Source: Adiantum capillus-veneris
Taxonomy: Eukaryota; Streptophyta; Polypodiopsida; Polypodiales; Pteridaceae
NCBI GenBank assembly: GCA_014529385.2
Contig: CM043967.1
Span: forward strand, 5,475,001-5,533,000
DNA length: 58,000 nt
Direction: 5' to 3'
Shown: positions 10,883-21,963 of the stretch, one piece after another
How the letters are laid out: every line of letters begins with the position of its first letter
Position numbering within the stretch: the first letter of the stretch is position 1
Program-made: the position numbers and the translations under genes
Notes under the pieces: model-generated
What the model was told of the DNA's origin: nothing
Databases searched by the model: none
What the model saw: the letters and a program-made list of their open reading frames with translations, nothing else

Positions 10883-11035
10883 GTCTAACATTCAAGGGCT
10901 TTATTTGATTGATAATGTCACTTATACATCATCTGCAACATCAATCACAAGGCACCAAATAATCCACTTCTTTGAGATCCCACTCAATTTCATCATTAGA
11001 GTGATCTTCATATTTGCAACTGCTTTGTGGGTTTG
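10882..11035. other. Left flank of the E1 insertion site
   Basis: Together with 42141 onwards this is the locus E1 entered. Across the empty site (one copy of GTTTG) a minus-strand frame stays open from about 42300 to near 10935, so E1 may have landed in an old coding frame of unknown identity. Confidence 0.5.
11031..11035. repeat. Target-site duplication of E1, left copy (GTTTG)
   Basis: GTTTG precedes the 5' LTR and recurs at 42136-42140 right after the 3' LTR. A 5-bp duplication is standard for Ty3/gypsy integrases. Confidence 0.93.
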
Positions 11036-12040
11036 TGTTAGAAGCTGGACACACCCCACGGAAACTGACTACTCAGAAGATTATCATTTTTTGTAATTAT
11101 TCATTTATTGAGGAAACCCGATTTTTCACCTTGTAAATATTGGGGCTTACAGAAGTTTCCAGATTGTATCCTAGTTTTGATAGTTAGATTGAGTAGATGG
11201 TTGATTTGGAACTTTAGGGTTTGAGAATTGTAAGGCATTTATACCACTTTTTGACCTTAATGAAAAACCTTTTGTCATTTTAAAAACAAGTTTTGAAGTC
11301 TGTGAGTGAGCGTACTGTGTACGAGAGAGAGTGTGAGCTTCATCTTGACGCTACGTGTGCACTGGTGGTCGAAATCGAGTGCGGAGAAGTGCAGCGTGTT
11401 GCCCCCGATGAGAGCTACGCGCCGATACCTACATTGCGCGCGTACGGTCCGGTTTTGTGAGCTCATTCTACGAGCTTCATCTGGTGATTTGGTGAGCATA
11501 CGTTATCTGATTTTGCATTGCAGCATATCCACGCGTTCACATTGAGCAGCGCTACACATTAGGCACTTTAGATTTCGGAAACGAAGACCTGCAAATTTCG
11601 GCCAGACATCCTACGTGATTTTGCACCGGGTGTTTTGGGTTGAGGTTTTGGTTCATAGACCTTAGGGAGAGCGACCTATTGGTGATAGTAGGGTCTCCTT
11701 CAAGTTTTGTGGTGTTTCGGGAATGTTTCAAGTTTTGTGGTGTTTTGTGGTATTGGTGATAGTAGGGTCTCTTTCAAGTTTTGTGGTGTTTTGGGAATGT
11801 TTGATGGGTGTTCGGCTCTAGAAAGCATTGTAGGAAGTTTCCTCTTATGCACTCTTGAAGACTGTGACTTAGACAGTTGGTATAGACCTCTGTAGGAATT
11901 AGTTAGGAGTCAGTCGAGTGTAGGTTGACACCTTATGCTTGCTTCCACGCGCCTACGGGTCGAGCTTCGTTCTTAGCTGACAAATCTTGTTAGGTGAGTT
12001 CTTGTTGTGTTGACATTTGTCGCGGCGTATCTGTCCAACA
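11036..12040 (+). repeat. E1 5' LTR
   Basis: 1,005 bp, TGTTAG...CAACA. It is 74 bp longer than the 3' LTR because of an internal tandem duplication: the block starting TTGGTGATAGTAGGG occurs at 11679 and again at 11753. A TATA-like ATTTATACC lies at 11237-11245. A half-site of the leader palindrome (AGACATCCTACG) lies at 11604. Confidence 0.95.
11237..11245 (+). promoter_or_regulatory. TATA-like box of the E1 LTR
   Basis: ATTTATACC, conserved in the 3' LTR as TATTTATACC at 41405-41414, about 60-100 bp upstream of a GA-rich leader segment that is also similar in the E2 LTR. Confidence 0.45.
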
Positions 12041-12041
12041 T

Positions 12042-12060
12042 TGGCGCCGCTGCCGGGGAC
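12042..12060 (+). promoter_or_regulatory. E1 primer-binding site (tRNA-Asp type)
   Basis: TGGCGCCGCTGCCGGGGAC begins one base after the LTR. It complements the 3' end of plant tRNA-Asp (GTC) with one mismatch. This primer is typical of the Athila group. Confidence 0.9.
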
Positions 12061-13855
12061 GAAAACCTTAGGTAGGTGACCGAGACTAGTCCTTGAGGAT
12101 AGGGATTGTTGGCTTGCCAAGAGTCTCGTTTTACATTTAGATAGGACCAGAGGGTGGAGGACTCTCTAGGTCTTAGGGAGAGTCTAGGAAGCATGTGTCT
12201 GGCCTAGATCCTTCAACTTAGGTAGATTTAGGTAGACTAAGATAGTTTTAGGTATTAGTTGAGTTTTCGGGTAGGAGTTGGAGTGGTAGAAGCGGTGAGA
12301 GGAGAGCTTGAGAGTCCGGAGAGGCCAGAAAGCAACCAAAACACCATTATCACCATTTCACATGATGAGTAGGAGTAGAGTAAGTAGGACATCATGATTC
12401 AGGATCTAGAGCACTTCATGCATGTATACTTGCTTGACAAATTCATCACAAGTTTGTAAAAGATGAAAAAAGACGCAAAAGTGTGTTTGAAAGCCTAAGT
12501 GAAGTCCAAAAATTACTGTGAGTGTTTCTGATAGAGCTGCAGAGCATCAGGAGCATTTCTGTCAGGAAAAAATCTAATTTCAAGCCAGGAGACATCCTAC
12601 GTGTAGGATGTCTACAGGCAATCTGGTGGGAATTTTGGGATTTTGAGTTGACCAGAGTGTTTAGAAGGTGGGGTTTACCCTATTTTCAACTGGAAAGTGG
12701 AAATTTGACCATATCTTGACAAGATAAGGCCAGGTGGACTGAAATTGCCAGACATCCTACCCAAATTGTGCCAAAGCATTATTTTAAGACCAAAACCATA
12801 AGATGGCTGCATGAGCATGACTTGCATGATATATTGAGTGACTGAGAGGGGTTTCATCTCATTTGGGTAAGGAAATTTGGGGTCAAAGCGGACTTTAGCA
12901 CTTTTGATTGAAAAAGGCAAGAACAACTAAAATTGGGGACTTTTGAAATCCAAACCAAAATCTAAGCATACCACTGGGTTGCTAACATCAAGGGGAGGCT
13001 GTGGGTCAAGTCTGGGATCAAACAGGCCAAAAAGATATCCTACGCGTAGGATGTCTTCTGTGTGATTTTTGACCCCAAACCTAATTTTGAGCATACCAAA
13101 GTGGTCAGCAACTCAAGGGGAGCCTGTGGCCATTCTAATGAAAAAGACATCCTACGTGTAGCATGTCTAAAGCAATAAATTGAAGCCAAATACTGACAGT
13201 GGGCATAGCAAGGGGTTGTATAGCCTAAGGCAATCCCCCTAGTCAATTTTGGTCCAAATTGGAGTTGATTAGACTGATCAAGATCAGCAACAGGCTATCG
13301 GAACAGATTTCTGATCCATTGACCAGCTTATAGGTGTCCAAATCAAAAAGTAAAAACAACTGTGGACTCAGCACATCAAGAGGAATCAATAGTGCAAAAG
13401 TCCAGGCAAAACAAAGCAAGAGACATCCTATGCGTAGGATGTCTATTGGGGCCTACTGAAGAGAAAATTTGACTGGGCTTAGACAGTGAGATTCCATTTG
13501 GCTTAAGGGTTCCAGAGCTTCTTTCAGAAGTGAATTTGGACCTTGTTTGTCCATTTGACGTGAATTTAGACTTTTTCACGTAAATTGAGCAACATCCGAG
13601 GGAAGTACAGTTCCAGATTAGCAGACCTAATCTAGAACATCAGCAGTGTATAAAATACAGTAGTGGTTGAGATTAACTCTCCAGTTATACCAATCACTAC
13701 TAAGATAACCTCTAGCAGATAAATGCTTTGATTCGATTGCCGAAATTAAACGCTTGTGTACAGGTATATTCAATAGCAAAGCAAGAAGTTGTGCGGAGAC
13801 TGATCCTTTGCCAGGTGAGTGGTTGGATTTGTGGTAAATTGCATTGATAAGTTCG
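12061..13855 (+). other. E1 5' untranslated leader
   Basis: About 1.8 kb without a supported frame before the first gag ATG. It contains the palindrome array described separately, embedded in degenerate modules sharing phrases such as GAGCATACCA and AAGGGGAGCCTGTGG. A perfect splice-donor-like CCAGGTGAGTGG occurs at about 13811-13822, 35 bp before the gag ATG; whether it is used is unknown. Confidence 0.75.
12590..13444 (+). repeat. Palindrome array I (E1 leader)
   Basis: Four copies of a 24-bp palindrome (AGACATCCTACG plus its reverse complement) at 12590-12613, 13033-13056, 13145-13168 and 13421-13444, each with one or two substitutions. A surviving left half-site lies at 12750-12760. Start-to-start distances are 160, 283, 112 and 276 bp. 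The same order of distances occurs in E2's leader. Confidence 0.97.
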
Positions 13856-14107
13856 ATGAATTTAAGATCAGGAAGATACATTTTTAGAGATCAGAAGGTG
13901 GCAGGTGACCAAGGTAGCTTAGTGTCCACCAAGGAGAGTGTAACTCAGGCAAGGCTAGATCCACTAGCACCGATTATTGAGGAAGGTAGTGATACTGACA
14001 CTTCTTCAGATAAATCTTTCTTCATGATAGGTAGTCAGCAGCCAGGAGGTTCCACCTATGATGGACCAATGCCAGGAGGAAGCCACCTCCCTAAATCCTT
14101 TGAATGA
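13856..14107 (+). CDS. gag: E1 gag N-terminal frame
   Basis: The ATG at 13856 opens with MNLRSGRYIF, a start resembling plant Ty3/gypsy gag proteins. The frame is Ser/Thr/Asp-rich and ends at 14107. It overlaps the main gag frame (14058) by 50 bp in another phase. It is probably the true gag N-terminus, separated by one frameshift or read through by ribosomal frameshifting; E2 gives no close counterpart to decide. Confidence 0.6.
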   Translation: MNLRSGRYIFRDQKVAGDQGSLVSTKESVTQARLDPLAPIIEEGSDTDTSSDKSFFMIGSQQPGGSTYDGPMPGGSHLPKSFE

Positions 14108-17100
14108 TTCCAAGCTCACTGTGATCTTCTTTGAGGGAACAAACTCGAGGGGTGCCCTAGTCTATTATGACTATCAAGGACGCAAGTGCATTTGTATCGA
14201 AGAGAGGCCGGCTCAGAGATTGGAGATAATTCGAATCTATGATGATGGAGATAGATTCCGAGACGAAAAGGGAAACCACTATTTGATAGTCAGTAACCCT
14301 GAAGATTACAACAGATATGGAGATAACGTGGCGAAAGGGAAAATGGTTTCAGAAGCTCAAGAACTGCCACCAAACATTGATCGGCCCGGAGCTATTTTTA
14401 TGTATGATAAGAAAACAACCAGGGTTCCAACTTATAATGAGAACGTGGGAATCTACAAGCATGAGAGTGAGGGTATATCCGCTTACTTTCGCAGCAAAGA
14501 ACCATACTTAACCGAATTGAGCAAAGACAAGGTTCTTTACTTATTCTCTTATGAAACTGCTATGGGGAAGGGTATAGTTTTTGTTGATAGATACGGGCGA
14601 GAATACCAATGTATTCTCCTAGAGGAGGTAGAAAAGGCAACAGTTCCAGGAGCATCAACATATGCCCCAGACGAAGTGCCAAGAGCCACCTACACCCCAA
14701 GCAAGTCGACAAATCCGTTTTTAGAAGATTATGACGCCACCTCACATTCCACCCGACCGCAGACATTCAACAACCAAAACCAACCAGCAAACCAGTCATC
14801 ATTGCAGGCATGGCTTCAACAGAGTGCAACAATGGAGCAAGATCGAAATCGAGATGGTTATCAAGCCGCACGAGGGCTAAGGGATTTGCAAAAACCACCA
14901 CTCTATTCAAGGTATCAAGGAGAGAGTAAGCCAAAGACTCAAGGGTCAACAGAGCTTGGAGGACCACCCATAGAACGAGTTCGAAGAGACGAACCATCTC
15001 TGGCGAGAACTGTTAGAAATTATGGCTTAGGAGCACCACTGGGAGAGGAACCAGCCTACTACAGAAGACCTGAGGAGGTATATCGATTAGGACGTGGAGA
15101 TCCAATGATGATATTTGTAGACCATCGTAGAATTAGACCTTCTCAAGTGCAAAAATGGGTAAACAAGAAATACACAGGAAACAGAGACCCAAGAGATCAT
15201 GTAGCAGCCTTTGTGCGTGTAATTAGAGTTGAAGAGGTGTTAGACTTCCCTACCCAATTTTCAGGGTTTGGACTAACCCTAGAGGATGATGCTGCTACTT
15301 GGTTTGACTCTGTACAGCGTAGAGACTTTGAGTCTATGGAGGAAGTGTTTGACGAATTTATTGAGGAATTATCACAACGGGGGATAGCTCATAATACCGT
15401 CTCACAAATCCATAAATTCAAACAGAAAGATGGGGAATCTGTACGAAAGGCAGCCCTAAGACTAAAAAGATATGTTAAGTTCTGTCTTGTGGAAGAACTG
15501 CCAACTCAGTCCAGACTTATGCTTATATTCATCCAAGGACTAAGGAATGCGGATCTCCAGAAAGACTTACATATGAAGAGGAGCACGACGTTGAATGAAT
15601 TGACCAAGGAGGCTCTTTACCTTGTGGACAATTGTGCGGTCTACAAAGAGGGGGAGTTCAAGGACCTTGATGACGATTCATCTTCACAACAAAGTGGAAG
15701 CAAGTCTTCTAAGATAGCACCAAAAGGAGAAGTAGCTGTAAACCAAGAGCTACTTGTAGATCAAGTGCTAAAAAAGATTAACTTGTACGCCAAACCCCAT
15801 GTTAAACAACCCAAGTGGTGTGCTATTGAACAAAAATGGACGAACCATGGGATAGAGGAATGTTATTATAATAAAGGATATGTGAGAGAGAGACATTATG
15901 CTCCCCAAGCTCAGGTAGCTTCTCCTCAAGTTTCACCCATGCCTAGGTATCAAGCAGGAAACCTACCAGGACTTGTAGGTGTAGAAAGACCACAACCGGT
16001 GTTGGGGCAACAACCACCCCTACCAGGATTACGACCAGTCGGTATAAGATACACACCAACCGTAACCGAATCAGAGGATAAGGCTTTGGTGCCTATGCAT
16101 GCATATTATGAAGATCTCAATGGATATGCGGCAAACTCTGCCTATTATCCACCAGAAAAACCCTCGACACCAGAACCATGGAGCATGATAGGAAGTACAG
16201 GACCACCAACAGCTGCACAAGCAACAGGAGAAGGAAGATATAGCTTAGATGAACGAACATTGTTGTTCATAGCCAATGGAGGCATGGGTGGACAGAGTCA
16301 TGCATACCAACAAAGGGGAGCTCAAGGAGCACCTCAACAACCCAAGGGACCCCGCTACAAGTGTGGTGGAGACCATTGGCTAAGAGACTGTCCTCATGAT
16401 GAAATCATTAGAGTCAACGCATATTGCACCGAGTGTGGAGTTACTCATTTGATTCCCGATTGCCCTAAAAACTCGAGCAAAGGAGCAAAAACCACCTTGA
16501 ACATGCTAGAAACAGTACCTTCCAGTGGAGGGTCAGAAAATGAAACAATCATACCTATTCAGGCGGTGACACGAGCCCAAGCTCAAAGAATGACGAATGA
16601 ACCCATAATGGAAGAGCCAAAAACTGATGCCCAAAGTTCAGAAACGAAAAATCAGAGAAGCACTTGGAAAGCTAGAAAGGCGCGTATGAAAGCCAGGAAA
16701 GAACGAGAGCAAACAACTCTATCCGAGGAGTTAAAACATACAAAGGATAGATTAGAGCGGTTAGAGGATCTAGCTAGCTTAAGCTCACACACCACGACAA
16801 CCATAGCACCCAAGGAAATAGCAGAGCCCAAAAGTGCAGGATCAGGAGGATTTGTACTGGCAGACAAGGTAAATGAGCAGTTGGATGTGCTTCTAAAAGC
16901 TTATGAAGCCAGACTCAAAAATAACCAAACCCAGGAGCAAAGGTGGATGACTTATCCATATGATGAAATAGAAAAACAAAGGTTGGAAATGTGTAAAAAG
17001 ATGATTGAAATAGCTCAATCATTGATGGAAGACCCACTGGGTAAACCTGCAAATTTGCATGAAGCACCAGCTCCAACCCCTATCCAACCAACTTTAGAGG

Positions 17101-17714
17101 AACAAGTAGAAACAAAGGAAAGACTCACTAATGCCTATGAGTCGAGAGGAGAGCCTATCATAGTGCCAAATACAACAGATGAGGCAAGTGACGGGTTCCA
17201 GCCTAAAACATTGACAGAAATGGGTAAGGACTGTAACGGTCTAGATGATCTATGGAAGCAAATCCGTGAGGCCAACGAGGCTAACAGGATGAGTAACCAC
17301 ATGAATAGCACGAGAAAAGAGAAGAATGTGATCTTACCTCCTATTGAAGAATTTGAGGCAAGGTCACAAATGAACATTGAGATACATTCACAAGGGGGAG
17401 ACCAGGGATCAATTAGTTCGGGGCACAGCCAACCAGACTCGCTGAAAACTTTACCCTCTTACCTAGGAGAGTATGAAGCCAAGTCCGAAGTGAAAACAAT
17501 CCCATCTCAAAGACTTTCTTCTAACAAAGTAATGGATTCACAAGGATTGATTGAGTTATTGTCCACCCCGGTGGCATGCACAATCACATTAGCTGAACTC
17601 CTAAGGTTACGACCAAACATGTGGACCATAGTAGGTAATTGCCTAGAAAAAAGTTGGAGTGAGAGACCCACCTTGAGGCTACAGGAAGGGATCAGAGAGT
17701 TGGACAAGCCTTAA
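14058..17714 (+). pseudogene. gag: E1 gag polyprotein (capsid, zinc knuckles, linker)
   Basis: 1,218 codons open from 14058. Residues about 350-530 form the Gag capsid region (YTGNRDPRDHVAAF, then DDAATWFDSVQ, as in the retrotransposon gag family). Residues about 765-805 carry two CX2CX3HX4C-like knuckles; in the first the leading Cys is Arg (RYKCGGDHWLRDC) and the second is complete (CTECGVTHLIPDC). Residues about 860-910 are basic and coiled-coil-like. The N-terminal 300 residues contain a repeated Y-x-x-E-L/I...Y-G-R-E-Y theme shared with E2. The frame ends in TAA at 17712 where E2 has a CAA codon, and it stays open in phase beyond, so this stop is a nonsense mutation. Gag packages element RNA in cytoplasmic particles. 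Confidence 0.88.
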
Positions 17715-18208
17715 CTAAACACTAAGCCAGTACCATTAAACAAGGTTGGAGAGTATTGCGAGGGAGAAGATGGAAACACCACGCTACCAGTAGAATTCCA
17801 AGGAGTAATTTCCAAAGCTATTCTTGACAATGGAGCGGGAGTTGCTATCGCCACCAAGGAAATCTGGAAAAAATGGGAAAAACCAGCTTTAAGAGCTACC
17901 AGAATGAAATTGCAATTGGCAGATGGGTTCATGGAGAAGCCTCTAGGACTCTTAGAAAAAGTGATTGTCACTTCGTGCGGGATCGAGTATGAGCATACAT
18001 TTGCAATAGTCGATTTCGACAAAAAGAACAATTATGAGATCATCTTGGGAAGACCATTCATGCGACAATTGAAGATGGTCCAAGATTGGGGTTACAACCA
18101 CATATACCTCAGACATGGCGAGATAACAACTAAAATACACATGAAAGACCATAGTCACAAAGATGTGAACCAAACACCTGTGGAAGAGTTTGATTCGGCT
18201 ACAGTAGC
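17715..18208 (+). pseudogene. E1 protease-like domain 1 (D-N-G-A), interrupted by E2
   Basis: In phase with gag after the nonsense codon. It shows the retropepsin layout: ILDNGAGVAIATKEIW (active-site loop, about 17821-17870), LQLADG...KPLGLLEKV, and IILGRPFMRQL (about 18040). The usual D-T/S-G-A is D-N-G-A here and also in E2, so the change is ancestral rather than decay. Athila-type proteases, as I recall them, also deviate from DTGA at this position. The frame is cut at 18208 by E2 and resumes at 29611. Confidence 0.82.
18204..18208. repeat. Target-site duplication of E2, left copy (GTAGC)
   Basis: GTAGC before the E2 5' LTR recurs at 29606-29610 after the 3' LTR. In E2's own homologous coding sequence the bases read ACAGTAGCAGGATC without interruption, which confirms the empty site. 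Confidence 0.97.
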
Positions 18209-19151
18209 TGTTGACTGCTGGGTCAACAACACAACATAACTCAAGTTTCGTACCAAAGTCTTATCTTTTGCGAGTTATGAAATGCTGCGGATTATGGCTA
18301 TAAACGTCATTTGTAATGAGTAGTTATTATAGTTTCAGAAGCCGGGGTGCAATGGCACTTCCAGATTGTAAATACACAGCCATTTGACCCATTCAACCCC
18401 ATTTTTGGTTAAACCTAAGGTAGCCTTAGTATATAAGGTACCTAGGTCATTTTGTAAAAGGAGGACTTTTCATAATCAAAACTTAGCGCTGCCGTCTACT
18501 GTGTGTGAGAGAGAAAGAGAGTGAGCGTGAGCTTTATCCTCTCGCTACGCCCGGCTTGCTCAACACATTGGAGATCCGACTGCACCATTGTTGTAAGCTC
18601 GAGGAGAGCTACGCGACAACGTCAAGCATTCCACGCGAGACGAAGCGCACACGCCGATGCATCTACGAGCTATTTGTGGCCGTAAGTGTATCAAACGATG
18701 TTTGTTTTCTGCGTGCTAGTAGTCTATAGAATTGTGGCGACATAAGCTACGCATGGGTACTCATAAATTTCAGTTTCGGGCACTTTCAAAATTCTGTTAT
18801 GTCATCCTACGCGTTTTCCGTAGATGGGTTTAGAGTGTAGAAGCTTAGGGACAGGTGTATCCTAGTGAGGGGATGGTGTTCCTTAAGTTTCGTACGAATC
18901 TGGCATGATTAGGTGAGTTACCTTCCGTATGTGTGTATGTGGCTAGGTGGTGTAGTTGAGAGCAGTGAGGTTTTTGATTGTGGTTTAGTTGGCCTTCTTG
19001 AGTGTTGTATGTGTAGGATGGTCTCAGCCTGACAAGCTTAAGAGATTTTCTCCGTGTGCCTATCGTGTCATCTGTGTCCTCGATTGACATTATGTTGATC
19101 TAGGTACTGTTTGCATGCACTTCATGGGTGTGTGAGTCGCTCTGTCCAACA
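18209..19151 (+). repeat. E2 5' LTR
   Basis: 943 bp. The TATA box TATATAAG lies at 18430-18437, followed by a GA-rich leader. At 18803-18826 an imperfect inverted repeat CATC-CTACG...CGTAG-ATG echoes the leader palindrome. The first 20 bp are an inverted repeat (in the 3' LTR TGTTGACC-GCTG-GGTCAACA). Confidence 0.96.
18430..18437 (+). promoter_or_regulatory. TATA box of the E2 LTR
   Basis: TATATAAG, identical in the 3' LTR at 28871-28878. Transcription would be expected to start some 30 bp downstream. Confidence 0.65.
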
Positions 19152-19152
19152 T

Positions 19153-19171
19153 TGGCGCCGTTGCCGAGGAC
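19153..19171 (+). promoter_or_regulatory. E2 primer-binding site (tRNA-Asp type)
   Basis: TGGCGCCGTTGCCGAGGAC, one mismatch to the complement of the plant tRNA-Asp 3' end, one base after the LTR. Confidence 0.9.
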
Positions 19172-21441
19172 ACAAGGACCTAAGTAGGTTTCCTACTAAC
19201 ACTCGTGTGATGGTTGCTTGATTTAGTTTCGGCTAAAGAAAGCGTTTTGCTTAAGTGGATCCGGAAGAGGATATTCCGCGATCAAGTGGATATCCAGGAA
19301 GCGTGTGTCCTGCCAAGGGTCTGCGACTAGATAGGTTTAGTTAGGATCTGTGGATTAGAGTAGTTGTTGGTGGTCGAGTGATTTGTGAGGTGATAAAAGC
19401 GTTTACTAGTCCGTGTGTGGCGGTGAAGCATTTTTCTACTCATAGATGCAAAACCCCATATGATTTGTAGGAGTAGCTTTAGGTAAGTGATCCGATTCTG
19501 ATCTAGAGCTATTCATCACTGAATTATTTGCTAAAGTGCTTGATTGCATTTGAAATCACGGAAAAGTGTGCTTTTGAGGGTAAAAATGCATTAAACAAGC
19601 TTTTGTGGATATTTTTGTATGACTGACTGATGCTGTGCATATAAAAGAGCATTTGCAAGGGTTCTGTGAAGAAAACCTGCAATTCTGTAAACATAGACAT
19701 CCTACGCGTAGGATGTCTCAAGGGGGTTCTGGAGACCAAATTTGAAAATTCTGACTGCACCAGTGGGTTCAGAGGGTAGGTTTTACCCTAGTAACATATT
19801 AACTTGGGTGTTTTTCCCTATTTTTGTTGACCAAAAGACAAAAGGCGGAGTCAGAAAACGTAAAATTTCTGCAAAGGCTTAATTGAGCGATTTTTGCATG
19901 TTTTTGCAATTGTTAAGCATACTTGCACTTGCTGAGAGCATAAGGAAGCATCAGGGACACTTCAGTCTCAAAAAATCAGCAGTAGACATCCTACGCGTAG
20001 GATGTCTACAGGGTGATCTGGGCACTTTTTTTGAAAATCTGAGGTTACCAGTGTGTTTAGAAGGTAGGTTTTACCCTATTTGTACCTGGAAAGTGGAAAT
20101 TTGACCAAATTTTGACAGATCAAAGCCAAAAAACGAGAATTGTCAGACATCCTACCCAAATTGTGTCCAAGGCCTAATTTTGAGACCAAACCATAGGATG
20201 ACTCCATAGGCATGTTCTAAATGTTGTATTGAGTGCATGTGATAAATTTCATCTCATTTGGGTCAGTGAAAGGGAAGATTGAATAGACTTTAGCATTTTT
20301 GACTGAAAAAGGCAAGGATAGCTAGTTTTGGGGTCTTTTGACATCCAAACTCAAATCTAAGCATAGCATTGGGTTGCTGACATCGAGGGGAAGCTGTGGG
20401 ACAAGTCTGGGGTCAAACACGCCAAAAAGACATCCTACGCGTAGGATGTCTTCTATGTGATTTTGGACTCTAAACAAAATTCTGAGCATACCACAATGAT
20501 CAGCACCTTAAGGAGAGTCTGTGGTTCAAGTTTGGGTTCATCTCGGGCAAAAATACATCCTACGCGTAGGATGTTTACTGCATAATTCTGAGACCAAAAT
20601 TCTCATGTGACCATACCATGCTGTCATATAGCCTTAGATAAGCCCCCTAGGCAAATTTGGTCCAATTTGGAGTTGATTTGACTTGGAATTCATCAGAACA
20701 GACATCAGGCTTTTGGAACAGATTCTTGATCATTTGACCAAACTATAGGTGTCAGAATCAAAAAGTAAAAAGATCTGTGAGTTAAGCACATCAAGGGGAA
20801 GCTACAGTTCAAGTTTGAACTGAAACAGAGCAAAAAGACATCCTACGCGTAGGATGTCTCAAGGCCATTTTTAGGTCCAAATGAAATTCTGAGCATACCA
20901 TTGTGTTGCTAGACTTAAGGGGAGTCTTTGGACCAAATTTTGTTAAATTCTGAGCATATAGACATCCTACGCGTAGGATGTCTCTAGGCCAGTTTTAGGG
21001 TCCAACTGTACTTTTGACCATACAGAAGTGTTCACAGTGTGACAGAGATCCCAAATCTTTTTTCAAAATTGAATTTGGACTCATTTTGACCAGTCTAAAC
21101 TGCATTTCACTGTTTTGGCCATAACTTTCACAAACGGTATCGGATCGAAAAAGTTTTTATATCAAAACGTAGCCTGAGAGCGTCTCTACAAATCTTAGAG
21201 CAAAACTTGAACTAAATGTATACCTACGACAACTATTTAGTTCAACTTTGAAAAAAAAAACATCGTTTAAGGCCTCAAAATGCATCTGGAAGTCAGGGGT
21301 GTCTGAAAGCGACAATTTGTGAGAATTGTGACGAAACGGTTGCGGTTTTGGACATAGTTTCGACTTTTCCCTAACCAAAGCACTTGAACACAGTGGACTA
21401 AGTCTACTTGAACCAAGCAAAAGCTCTTAAGCCCAAAAATC
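19172..21441 (+). other. E2 5' untranslated leader
   Basis: About 2.3 kb without a supported frame, holding palindrome array II and module phrases shared with the E1 leader (for example GTTTTACCCTATTT, GACATCCTACCCAAATTGTG and TTTCATCTCATTTGGGT), so the two leaders are homologous. Confidence 0.8.
19695..20983 (+). repeat. Palindrome array II (E2 leader)
   Basis: Six 24-bp palindromes (half-site AGACATCCTACG) at 19695-19718, 19984-20007, 20428-20451, 20553-20576, 20836-20859 and 20960-20983. Five are perfect; the copy at 20553 differs symmetrically at the second outer base on each side (ATACAT...ATGTTT). A left half-site lies at 20144. Successive distances are 289, 160, 284, 125, 283 and 124 bp. 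Confidence 0.98.
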
Positions 21442-21963
21442 ATGTCTACCCTAGATTCAAACGCAGCTTACACAAGCTCGGAGATCCCGACGATAGAGGA
21501 ATATCCTCCTACAATGGATCTTCCAAACTTGCAATTGATAAAGATCCATCTTGTTGAGAGAGTATGGATGATTGGTCATGAGAGTGGACTATATAGATAC
21601 ATTGACGACAATGAGGTCAATCTTTATAGGTGCTCAGATCCATACCTAGAAGAGATAACAGATTACAAGCTCTTATATGTCTACACATACGGAGTCGTCT
21701 GTCAATGGAGATCTATAGTTGTCGACAAGTATGGACGAGAATACAGAGTTGTAGAAAGCACAAATCCACAGACTGTACTAGAAAGAGGTGGATATTTGGT
21801 CAATGAAGGACCACAAATGCCTCCACCAAACACGAGAATTCCTATAGGAATTCCAAGAAGAGAAACACCAGGATTCCCTTCAAGAGCGATAACGAGAGAA
21901 GGATTGGGAGAGTCTCTGGTTAGACTTGTAGACAATCGACGAGTTAGACCATCCCAAGTCTAG
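21442..21963 (+). pseudogene. gag: E2 gag-like N-terminal frame
   Basis: The ATG at 21442 opens 173 codons homologous to the first part of E1 gag (YGREY near codon 100; RRVRPSQV at the end). The frame stops at a TAG (21961) where E1 continues with Gln, and a 2-bp deletion follows within 10 bp relative to E1, so the capsid is out of phase from here. Confidence 0.8.

Noticed and set aside
14560-17707. Several minus-strand frames inside gag (14560-14766, 14767-14997, 16652-16867, 17135-17377, 17507-17707)
   Set aside because: Opposite-strand shadows of the gag frame, without recognisable domains.
18505-19090. Short frames in both E2 LTRs (also 28946-29170, 29299-29544)
   Set aside because: Present in both LTR copies because the LTR is duplicated; no domain and no coding signature.
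19695-20983. Regular short repeats resembling a CRISPR array
   Set aside because: Spacing is 124-289 bp, intervening sequence is homologous module DNA, and the context is a plant LTR retrotransposon leader.
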